In this document: positions 7,189 through 14,453 of the stretch, one piece after another | How positions within the stretch are numbered: position 1 is the first letter of the stretch | How the letters are laid out: each line of letters begins with the position of its first letter | DNA from: Deltaproteobacteria bacterium | GTDB lineage: Bacteria > Myxococcota_A > UBA9042 | NCBI GenBank assembly: GCA_020632665.1 | Contig: JACKFC010000049.1 | Coordinates: 1-27,811 of the forward strand | DNA length: 27,811 bases | Direction of reading: 5' to 3' | The notes under the pieces: generated by a model | The model's database searches: none | What the model was told of the DNA's origin: nothing | What the model saw: the letters and a program-made list of their open reading frames with translations, nothing else | Translations under genes and position numbers: made by a program

Positions 7189-8889
7189 TCAGCGTTCGAG
7201 AACGAAGACTCCGGGGCCCTGCACCGTGTTGCCGTCGCGGGCGGCATTTGTGGAGAAACGTAAAGAGGCGTCGGCAAATTCTTGCGGCAGGGCCACTTCT
7301 GCGGCGTCGAAGGCAAGCACCACGAGGACTTCGGCCTTGGCACCGCTGACCCACATCAACGCCGTGTGGCTCGCGTCGCCTTCGGCCGCCAGGATCCGGG
7401 CCGGCCCCTGGCGCAGCGCGGCGAGGCTGCGGCGCAGCGCGACCAGCTCCCGGACCCGGCTGCGCACGCTCTTCGGATCGGCGTCTTGTGCGTCGACGGC
7501 GAGCGGCGGATAGCTCGCCGGCAGCGGTTGCCACGGCGTTCCGGTGCTGAATCCGGCGGCAGGCGCGGCGGCCTGCCACGGCAGCGGGGTGCGATAGGCG
7601 CGGTCGCCGCTCGCGTCGCCGTCGGGCAATCCGAGCTCGTCGCCCTGGTAGACCCAAGGTGTTCCGGGCAGTAGCAGCGGCAAAGCGAGGGCGACGACCC
7701 GGAGCGCGTCCGAGCCGGCGAATCCGGCGATCCGGGGCATGTCGTGGTTGCCGGCGAAGTGTTGCAGCGCGCCGCCGGGCACCGACGCGCCCTTGCACAG
7801 CGCGTTGCGGACCAGCGCCGCGCTGTGCAGCTCCAGACCCTTGCGCAGCCCCTGCGTTGTGTCGAAGTCGAAGGCGCCGGAAAGCGGGTCGTCGCCCTCG
7901 AGGTAGGTCCGCACCGTCGCGGTATCGGTCCAGACCTCGCCGATCAGCGCGACGTCACCGCGTACCGTCCGGCTTTCCTGCACCAAGCGTCGGAGGAAGG
8001 CGTGGGTCTGCACCGTATCGGCTTGCCCGGCCCCCGGACCGCTCTCGACGAGGTAGCGCACCGCGTCCAGGCGAAAGCCGGAGGCGCCCTGCCCGAGCCA
8101 GTATTTGGCGACGCCGATCATCGCGTCGGCGACCGGCGGCCAGGCGAGGTTCAGGTCCGGCATGCCCTCCCAGAACAGGCCGTAGTACGCGCCAGTGCCG
8201 CCGTCGTGCCAGACCTTGGCCTTGGCGTTCCACGGCTGCCCCCAGCCATGCTCCGCGTCTGGCGCCACGTCGCGCCAGACGTACCAATTGCGGTGCTCCG
8301 CGCCGGCGCCGCTCTTGCTGTCGAGAAACCACGGATGCTCTCGGCTGGTATGGTTGAGCACCAAGTCGAGGAGCACCCGCATCCCGCGGGCCTTTGCCGC
8401 CGTGAGCAGGCGTTGCAGCGCCGCGTCACCGCCGAATTGCGGCTGGACGTGGAGATAGTCGGTGGCGTCGTAGCCGTGGTCGCTGGGGCTGACGAAGATC
8501 GGGCTGAGCCAGAGCGTGTCGACGTCGAGGTCGAGGCCGCCGGGCTTGTTGTCGCGCAAGGCGTCGAGGCCGGCGACGATGCCGTCGAGGTCGCCGTGGC
8601 CGTCCCCGTCGCTGTCGCGGAAGGAGCGGACCCAGATCTGATAGCCGACGGCGTCGCGCAGCCACGTCGGCTCGGCAGCGGCGGCGGCGAGGGTGCACTG
8701 CAGCGGCGGTAGGGGCAGCGGCGTTGCGGTGGTGGCGCTACCGTCGCTGGAGTCCGTCTCTGCTCCGCCGGCTCCGGCGCCGGCCTGCGACGCGTTGCCT
8801 TGGGTCGGTGCCGCGCAGCCGGAGGCGCTGGCCACGCCGAGCACGACGGCCGCACCGAGCGCGGCGACCACTAGACATCTGTTCAGCAT
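7189..8889 (-). CDS. GH13 alpha-amylase-family lipoprotein (MPDLN intermediary type)
   Basis: A 566-residue exported glycoside hydrolase. Lipobox ASGC puts the lipidated Cys at 25, followed by a Gly/Ser/Ala linker to about residue 62. The GH13 barrel motifs are all present: region I DLVLNH (175-180), region II GFRLDAVRY with nucleophile D275, region III IGEVW with acid/base E318, and region IV GNHD with transition-state stabiliser D383. Region V is MPDLN (243-247), the signature of the GH13_36 group between oligo-1,6-glucosidases and neopullulanases. DSDGDGHGD (93-100) matches the calcium loop of that branch. It should hydrolyse alpha-glucans or maltooligosaccharides at the cell surface. GAGGGT lies upstream of the ATG. 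It diverges from the helicase gene across only 51 bp. Exact specificity cannot be told. Confidence 0.92.
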   Translation of the reverse strand: MLNRCLVVAALGAAVVLGVASASGCAAPTQGNASQAGAGAGGAETDSSDGSATTATPLPLPPLQCTLAAAAAEPTWLRDAVGYQIWVRSFRDSDGDGHGDLDGIVAGLDALRDNKPGGLDLDVDTLWLSPIFVSPSDHGYDATDYLHVQPQFGGDAALQRLLTAAKARGMRVLLDLVLNHTSREHPWFLDSKSGAGAEHRNWYVWRDVAPDAEHGWGQPWNAKAKVWHDGGTGAYYGLFWEGMPDLNLAWPPVADAMIGVAKYWLGQGASGFRLDAVRYLVESGPGAGQADTVQTHAFLRRLVQESRTVRGDVALIGEVWTDTATVRTYLEGDDPLSGAFDFDTTQGLRKGLELHSAALVRNALCKGASVPGGALQHFAGNHDMPRIAGFAGSDALRVVALALPLLLPGTPWVYQGDELGLPDGDASGDRAYRTPLPWQAAAPAAGFSTGTPWQPLPASYPPLAVDAQDADPKSVRSRVRELVALRRSLAALRQGPARILAAEGDASHTALMWVSGAKAEVLVVLAFDAAEVALPQEFADASLRFSTNAARDGNTVQGPGVFVLER

Positions 8890-8900
8890 GAATTACCCTC

Positions 8901-8915
8901 GGCGCGCGTCGCGCC
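8901..8915. promoter_or_regulatory. Palindrome in the 51-bp divergent intergenic region
   Basis: Perfect 6-bp inverted repeat, ggcgcg (8901-8906) and cgcgcc (8910-8915), around a 3-nt centre. It lies in the only non-coding DNA between the divergent amylase (start 8889) and helicase (start 8941) genes. Two promoters must fit in or overlap this interval, so a protein bound here could affect both. GC-rich palindromes arise often by chance in such DNA, so support is limited to position and symmetry. Confidence 0.3.
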
Positions 8916-8940
8916 ACCTCCAACCTCGACGAGCCTGACC

Positions 8941-11721
8941 ATGCCCGAAGCCGACCGAACGAAAAACGCCGGAGCGGATCTTGCCCTGCCCCTGGCCCGC
9001 TTTTCCGACCGCATCGTGGCCAGCCACCACATCCCAGGCCGGCCGGCGCGGATGGTGCCGCTCCCCGACGGCCTGCACCCCGCGCTGCGCGGCGCGCTGC
9101 ATGCCCGCGGGATCGATGCGCTCTACAGCCATCAAGCGGCGATGTTCGAGGCGGCGCAGCGGGGCGAGTCGGTGGTGATCACGACCGGCACCGCCTCGGG
9201 CAAATCGCTCGCCTTCTTGCTGCCGATCCTACAAGGCATCCTGGAAGACCCTTCGGCGCGGGCGTTTCTGCTCTATCCGACCAAGGCGCTCGGCCACGAC
9301 CAGCTCCGCGGGCTGCTGGCCCTCTGCGACGAGATCTCCGCCGCGGGTGGGCGCAAGATCGAGGCCGGCGTCTACGACGGCGATACGCCGCCGACCGAGC
9401 GCCGCCGCATCCGCGAGCGAGCCAACCTGGTCCTGACCAACCCGGACATGCTCAACACCGGCATGATGCCGCTGCACGCGCGGCAGGGCTTCTCGCACCT
9501 CTTCCGCAACGTGCGCTGGATCGTCCTCGACGAGCTGCACACCTACCGCGGCGCGTTCGGCGCGCATATCGCGAACCTGCTGCGACGCTTCGACCGCCTG
9601 TGCCGGCACTACGGCAGCCGGCCGCAGGTCCTCGGCAGCTCGGCCACGATCGCCAATCCGAAGGCCTTGGCCGAGGCGCTGTGCGGCCGCCCGTTCACCC
9701 ACGTCGCAGAGGACGGCTCCCCATCGGGCGGCAGGACGGTGCACTTCTGGCTGCCACCGGTGATCGACGAAGAGCTGCGGCGCGGCGTGGCCAGCGAGAT
9801 GGCGACCCTGCTGCCGCACCTGATCGAGCGTCGGCTGAAGACGATCGCCTTCGCGCGCAGCCGCAAGGAGACCGAGATCGTGGTCAAGGAGGCCCGCGAT
9901 CGGCTCAGCCGGACCCACGGCGCGCACGACGAGTCGAACCTGCTCGGCGCCTACCGCGGTGGCTTCACGCCGGAAGAGCGGCGCAGGGTGGAGAAGGACC
10001 TGATCGAAGGTCGGCTGGTCGGCGTCGTCTCGACCAACGCGCTCGAGCTCGGCATCGACATCGGCGCGCTCTCGGTCGTCGTGCAGGGCGGCTTCCCGGG
10101 CACGCGCGCCAGCTTCTGGCAGCAGATCGGCCGCGCCGGCCGCCGCGGTGAAGCAGCCCACGCCATCGTGATCCTGGCGATGGCGCCGCTGGACCAATAC
10201 ATCGCCCGGCACCCCGATTGGCTGCTCGAGCAGGACGCCGAGCATGCCGTGGTCGATCCCGACAACCTCGCCGTGGCGTTGGCCCATATCCGCGCCGCGG
10301 CCGCCGAACTGCCGCTGACGATGGACGACGCCAGCGTCTGGCCCGACCTCGGCGAAGCGGTGCCGGTGCTCGGCGAAGCGGGCGAGCTGCGTGAGGTCGC
10401 CGGCACCTGGTATTGGCAGGGCGGCCCCTTCCCGGCCGGCGACTTCAGCCTGCGCAACCACGACGGCAGCCGCTGGAAGATCGTCGACCGCACCGCCGCG
10501 CGCACCTTGACCGAGATGACCCGGCCGCAGGTCTATCGCGAGGCGCATCCGCGTGCCGTCTACCTGCACGACGGCGAGCAATACCTGGTCGAGGAGCTCG
10601 ACTTGGTGCAGCACCGCGCCGTGGTGGTGCCGGTCGACCAGAACTTCTACACCCAGCCCGACGTGCGCACCCAGATCGAGGTGCTCAATACGCAGGAGCA
10701 GCGCGTCTTGGGCGAGACCCGCGCCGTCTTCGGCGACGTCCTGGTCCACGAATCGGTCGTCGGCTTCAAGATGCTGCAGTTCCACAATCACCAGAACCTC
10801 GGCTACGAGGTCCTGCAGGAGCCGTTGACGATCGAGCTCGAGACCGAGGGGCTGTGGTTCCCGATGCCCGAGCCGGTGATGACGGTGCTCGGCGGCGAGA
10901 GCAACGATCTCCTGGTCGGCGTGGTGCATGCGATGCGCGCAGTCGCGCGGATGCGGACGATGGCCGAGTCGACCGACCTGCAGGCGACCAGCTTCTCCTA
11001 CGTCGACGAGGTCGCCGGCAGCCGCCACACCGCGGTCGTGCTCTACGATGGCCACCCCGGCGGCATGGGCTTCGCGGTGAAGGGCTTCGACCTCGCTGAC
11101 GCCATCGTCGGTGGGGCGCTCGAATTGCTGCAGGGGTGCAGCTGCGCCGCGGGCTGCCCGGCTTGTGTCGGCGACTTCACCCTCGACCGACACGCCGTGG
11201 CGTGGGCGTTGGCGTCGATGCGCGAGCCCACCGCGCCGCCGTTCGGCCTGCGTGTGCAGCGCGCGCTGCCCTTCTTCCGCCCGGATCAACGGCCCTTGCC
11301 ACGCGAGCGCCGGAGTTTCACCGCGGAGGACCTGGGCACCCGCTGGCCGGAGGTCGCCGCCCACCTCGCCGGCAGCGGCGAGCTCGGCGGCGACCTGCTG
11401 CAGCGTCGGGTGGTTCGGGTCGAGCTGCGCGTCCACAAGCTGGTGCTCTTCCTCGATTCCCCCGGCCTCTGCGCCTGGCTCGGCGAAGAGCTCTCGCGCA
11501 AGCGCCTGCGCGGCCTGATCGGCGGCCACGTGACGATGCCCGAAGGCTGGCGCCTGGCGTTCGAGGTCGACCGCGACGCCGCCGAGGCCGCGAGCCGGCG
11601 GCGCCACAAGCTCCGGCGCCGACTCGAAGACATGCATGCCGGAGAGCCGGACACCGAGCGCGACGCCAACGCCAACCTGGCGAGTGGCTTCGTCCTGCCG
11701 GGTGCCGACGAGGTCCACTGA
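8941..11721 (+). CDS. DEAD/DEAH-box helicase of the MrfA/YprA (Hrq1-like) family
   Basis: A 926-residue superfamily 2 helicase. Walker A TGTASGKS (82-89), DELH box (197-200), a STNALELGIDIG segment (motif V) and QIGRAGRRG (motif VI) define the two RecA domains. A CxCxxxCxxC cluster (C733, C735, C739, C742) lies in the DUF1998/MZB region that binds metal in this family. Bacillus MrfA works with the nuclease MrfB in repair of mitomycin-type DNA damage, so repair of bulky or crosslinked DNA is the likely role (inference). About 184 residues follow the Cys cluster, including a region ending in basic RRRHKLRRRLED; MrfA of Bacillus is roughly 750 residues, so this tail is extra. No mrfB-like gene is visible nearby. 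The upstream ribosome site is weak. Confidence 0.9.
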   Translation: MPEADRTKNAGADLALPLARFSDRIVASHHIPGRPARMVPLPDGLHPALRGALHARGIDALYSHQAAMFEAAQRGESVVITTGTASGKSLAFLLPILQGILEDPSARAFLLYPTKALGHDQLRGLLALCDEISAAGGRKIEAGVYDGDTPPTERRRIRERANLVLTNPDMLNTGMMPLHARQGFSHLFRNVRWIVLDELHTYRGAFGAHIANLLRRFDRLCRHYGSRPQVLGSSATIANPKALAEALCGRPFTHVAEDGSPSGGRTVHFWLPPVIDEELRRGVASEMATLLPHLIERRLKTIAFARSRKETEIVVKEARDRLSRTHGAHDESNLLGAYRGGFTPEERRRVEKDLIEGRLVGVVSTNALELGIDIGALSVVVQGGFPGTRASFWQQIGRAGRRGEAAHAIVILAMAPLDQYIARHPDWLLEQDAEHAVVDPDNLAVALAHIRAAAAELPLTMDDASVWPDLGEAVPVLGEAGELREVAGTWYWQGGPFPAGDFSLRNHDGSRWKIVDRTAARTLTEMTRPQVYREAHPRAVYLHDGEQYLVEELDLVQHRAVVVPVDQNFYTQPDVRTQIEVLNTQEQRVLGETRAVFGDVLVHESVVGFKMLQFHNHQNLGYEVLQEPLTIELETEGLWFPMPEPVMTVLGGESNDLLVGVVHAMRAVARMRTMAESTDLQATSFSYVDEVAGSRHTAVVLYDGHPGGMGFAVKGFDLADAIVGGALELLQGCSCAAGCPACVGDFTLDRHAVAWALASMREPTAPPFGLRVQRALPFFRPDQRPLPRERRSFTAEDLGTRWPEVAAHLAGSGELGGDLLQRRVVRVELRVHKLVLFLDSPGLCAWLGEELSRKRLRGLIGGHVTMPEGWRLAFEVDRDAAEAASRRRHKLRRRLEDMHAGEPDTERDANANLASGFVLPGADEVH

Positions 11722-11797
11722 GCCTCGCTTGTCACGACATCGCCGCTTCACCGACGCTGCCCGGGCCGAGGTGCCGCTGGGTGCCGGGGAGGAGAGG

Positions 11798-13201
11798 ATG
11801 AAGAAGGACGGCTTCACGCCGGACCCGGTCGCAACGCTCGCCGCGGCCATGCACGAGGTCGGCGCGATCGCTGCGCGGTTGGTGCGGGCGGACCACGAGA
11901 TTCCCGTTCGCCCCTGCCTCGACCCTGCAACGGTCGTCGAGGAGTTCGAGCTGGGGCTCGGCGAGGACGGACAGCCGCTCGATCGCGTCCTGCACGACCT
12001 CGAGCGCATCTTGCTCGCCTCGCCCGCGACCGCGGGCCCGAGGTTCTGGAACCAACTCTTCGGTGGGCGCGAGGCGGCTGCGACGGCTGCAGATATGTTG
12101 GCCAGCGTCGCCAACCACTCGATGTACACGCTCAAGGTCGCGGGGCCACAGGTCACGCTCGAGCGGATCGTCCTCGACCGGATGATGGCGATCGCCGGCT
12201 TCGTCGGCGGCGAGGCGACGCTCGCTCCCGGCGGGTCCATCTCCAACCTCGGCGCCATGCTGATCGCACGCAACGTCGCCTCCGGCGACGCCCGCGACGC
12301 AGGGCTGCACGCGATCCGCGGCCGCGTCTACACCTCCGGAGAGTCGCATTATTCGGTCCGCAAGGCCGCGATGATCGCCGGAATCGGGCGCGAGAACTGC
12401 GTCGATATCGCGATCGACGCGCAGGGACGGATGCGCCCCGACGCCTTGGACGCCGCCCTGCGGGCCGACCGCGCCGCGGGCGCGTTGCCGATGATGGTCA
12501 ACGCGACGGCCGGCACCACCGTGCGCGGCGCCTTCGATCCGATCGACGGCATCGCCGACGTCTGCGCCACGCACGGCGTTTGGCTGCACGTCGACGGGGC
12601 ATTTGGCGGCTCGCTCTTGCTCTCACCACGCGCGCGGCACCTCCTCGCCGGGCTGGAGCGGGCCGACTCGTTCACCTGGGATGCACACAAGCTGATGGGC
12701 GTTCCGCTGCTCTGCTCGGCGCTGATGGTCCGCCGGCGCGGCCTGCTGACGACGCACTTCGGCGAGAGCGCCAGCTACCTCTTCCAAGGCGACGACGAGG
12801 CCGTCGACCCCGGCAGGCGATCGCTGCAATGCGGCCGGCGCAACGACGCGCTGAAGCTCTGGGCGGCCTGGCGCCACCACGGCGATCGCGGCTGGGCGGC
12901 GCGCGTCGATCGGCAACTGACGCTGGCCCGGAGCTTGGCTGCCCGCGTCGAGGGGCACCCGCGCCTGGTCCTGGTCGAGGCGCCCGCCTCGCTCAACGTC
13001 TGCATCCGCGTGCCGGGAGCCGACGCCACCGCGGTCTGCGCGTGGCTGGCACGGGAAGGCGAGCACCTGGTCGGGCACGCGACGGTGCGCGGCGAGACCG
13101 TGGTCCGCGTGGCGGTGGTCGATCCGGCCCACACCGAGGCCGATCTCGCGCAATTGCTGCATGATCTCGACCGTGCCGGGCAGGCGCTCGGCGGACGTTG
13201 A
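11798..13201 (+). CDS. PLP-dependent group II amino acid decarboxylase (GAD/CSAD-like)
   Basis: A 467-residue decarboxylase. The ATG at 11798 is set by a strong GGGGAGGAGAGG just upstream; the longer open frame overlaps the helicase. PRFWNQLFGG, GGSISN, NATAGTTVRGAFDPIDGIAD, HVDGAFGG (D266, to the PLP ring nitrogen) and DAHKLMG (K298, the Schiff-base lysine) are all present. LQCGRRNDALKLW is shared with animal-type glutamate, cysteine-sulfinate and aspartate decarboxylases rather than the GadB acid-resistance enzymes. It should release CO2 from an acidic amino acid (glutamate, aspartate or cysteine sulfinate) to give GABA, beta-alanine or hypotaurine; sequence alone does not choose. It follows the helicase by 76 bp. 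Soluble, with no signal peptide. Confidence 0.92.
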   Translation: MKKDGFTPDPVATLAAAMHEVGAIAARLVRADHEIPVRPCLDPATVVEEFELGLGEDGQPLDRVLHDLERILLASPATAGPRFWNQLFGGREAAATAADMLASVANHSMYTLKVAGPQVTLERIVLDRMMAIAGFVGGEATLAPGGSISNLGAMLIARNVASGDARDAGLHAIRGRVYTSGESHYSVRKAAMIAGIGRENCVDIAIDAQGRMRPDALDAALRADRAAGALPMMVNATAGTTVRGAFDPIDGIADVCATHGVWLHVDGAFGGSLLLSPRARHLLAGLERADSFTWDAHKLMGVPLLCSALMVRRRGLLTTHFGESASYLFQGDDEAVDPGRRSLQCGRRNDALKLWAAWRHHGDRGWAARVDRQLTLARSLAARVEGHPRLVLVEAPASLNVCIRVPGADATAVCAWLAREGEHLVGHATVRGETVVRVAVVDPAHTEADLAQLLHDLDRAGQALGGR

Positions 13202-13274
13202 GGCCAGGCGCCGGCGAGAGGGCTGGCGTCCGAGCAGCCTTGGTGCTGCAATAGGGCCCCCGCGAGAGGCCCCC

Positions 13275-14435
13275 ATGCTGCGATCTCCCCCCTGCACGAC
13301 TTCTCACGCGACCCCGTGGCTGGTCGCCTTGTTCACCTTGCTCGGCGCCAGCGTGGCCTCGGCGCGGCCGGCGGATCTCGCCGCCGAACCGACGCCGGCG
13401 GCCCTCTCCTGGGACGACGTCGAGCGCATGACCGAACGAGCCCGCGGAGAGCGCGCGCGGCAGGCCGAACTCGACGCTCTGGACCGACGCCTCGCTGCCT
13501 TGCAGGCCAAGCGCGCCCGCGCCCCGATGGCGAAGGACGCCGTCCACCGCGACCAGGAGATCGCCGAAGTGCTACGAGATCGCGCGCTCCTGCGCTGGCA
13601 CCGCGCGACGATCTGCGCCGAGCAAGCGAACGCCCCGCGTCGGGGCCGCAAGGCGCCGCCGCCCTGCCCGGCCGCCGACTTCGCGCCCGACGAGGCCATC
13701 GCGGCCTACCACCGCGCGCTCGGCGCCTATCCGAACCACCTCCGCGGCCCCGAGCTCCGGGTCCAACTGGCGGTGTTCGAGCTCCGCGCGGCGCGGGCGC
13801 GCAACGAGCTGCCGTCGGCGCTGCGGGCCCGCACGGCGCTGCAGACGCTGGCCCGCGAGCTGGCGCCGTCGTCGATCCGCCGGCCCGCCGAGCATTGGCT
13901 GGCCGAGGACGACGCCAACGCAGGCCGCATCGACTTGGCCCAGCCGCAATGGCGCGCGCTTGCCACTGCCACGCCGCGCCACGCCTACTCGGACTACGCG
14001 CTCTACCGCATGGCCCACGCGCAATGGCAGGCCGGTGAGCAGGCCGAGGCGATGTCTGCGCTCTCGACGCTTTCGTCGCGCGGAGCGAAGGGTCACGCCG
14101 CCGTGTTGGGTCAGGCCGCCACGTCGCTGCGCCGCTGGATGGCCGCGCGGCTCGAGGCGACCCGCCGTGCCGCCGAGAAGCGAAAGGCACAACTGGTCGA
14201 GGCCGTGGCCCGCGCCGCGGCAGAGCGCCGCGCAGAAGAGAAGCGCGCCGCCAAGGACTCCGCCACCGAGGGGCCGGCGCGACGGCCGACCGGGCCATCG
14301 ACCAAAGCCGACGCTGGCCGCAATGCCGCGAAGGATGCGCAGCCGGGCGAGGCCGGAGCCGACGCGGAGCCCGCGAAATCGGGCAAGGACGAGGGGGACG
14401 CGGCCAAGGGTGCTTGGCCGCGCCGCAGCTACTGA
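13275..14435 (+). CDS. Secreted TPR/coiled-coil protein, Ala/Lys-rich C-terminus
   Basis: A 386-residue protein with a signal peptide (hydrophobic WLVALFTLLG core, likely cleavage after ASVASA near residue 30). The ATG at 13275 has GAGAGG 5 nt upstream. Residues about 45-110 are charged and helical with heptad-like Leu/Ala spacing. EAIAAYHRALGAYPNHLRGP and a second segment around SDYALYRMAHAQWQAGEQAE look like tetratricopeptide helices. After about residue 290 the chain becomes Arg/Lys/Glu/Ala-rich and low in complexity. It resembles periplasmic TPR scaffold proteins common in this kind of genome, without a recognisable family. It is 73 bp after the decarboxylase and convergent with the VWA lipoprotein. 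Function unknown. Confidence 0.8.
   Translation: MLRSPPCTTSHATPWLVALFTLLGASVASARPADLAAEPTPAALSWDDVERMTERARGERARQAELDALDRRLAALQAKRARAPMAKDAVHRDQEIAEVLRDRALLRWHRATICAEQANAPRRGRKAPPPCPAADFAPDEAIAAYHRALGAYPNHLRGPELRVQLAVFELRAARARNELPSALRARTALQTLARELAPSSIRRPAEHWLAEDDANAGRIDLAQPQWRALATATPRHAYSDYALYRMAHAQWQAGEQAEAMSALSTLSSRGAKGHAAVLGQAATSLRRWMAARLEATRRAAEKRKAQLVEAVARAAAERRAEEKRAAKDSATEGPARRPTGPSTKADAGRNAAKDAQPGEAGADAEPAKSGKDEGDAAKGAWPRRSY
14401..14420. terminator. Hairpin at the 3' end of two convergent genes
   Basis: Perfect 8-bp stem, arms cggccaag (14401-14408) and cttggccg (14413-14420), with a GGTG loop. It lies inside the last codons of the TPR gene (stop at 14433-14435), just before the 18-bp gap to the convergent VWA gene. 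No T-run follows on either strand, so a classical intrinsic terminator is incomplete. It could still act as a bidirectional transcript end or a 3' stabiliser. Confidence 0.35.
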
Positions 14436-14453
14436 GGCTGCATCACGCTCCGC

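Noticed and set aside
2079..7349. 1756-codon open frame on the plus strand, antisense to the giant lipoprotein
   Set aside because: It is a mirror of a Cys/Asp/Gly-rich repeat in GC-rich DNA that avoids TTA, CTA and TCA codons. Its translation is a monotonous Ala/Val/Gly repeat with no start signal or family.
9229..12273. 1014-codon minus-strand frame opposite helicase and decarboxylase
   Set aside because: It spans two well-supported plus-strand genes and the gap between them, and shows no domain.
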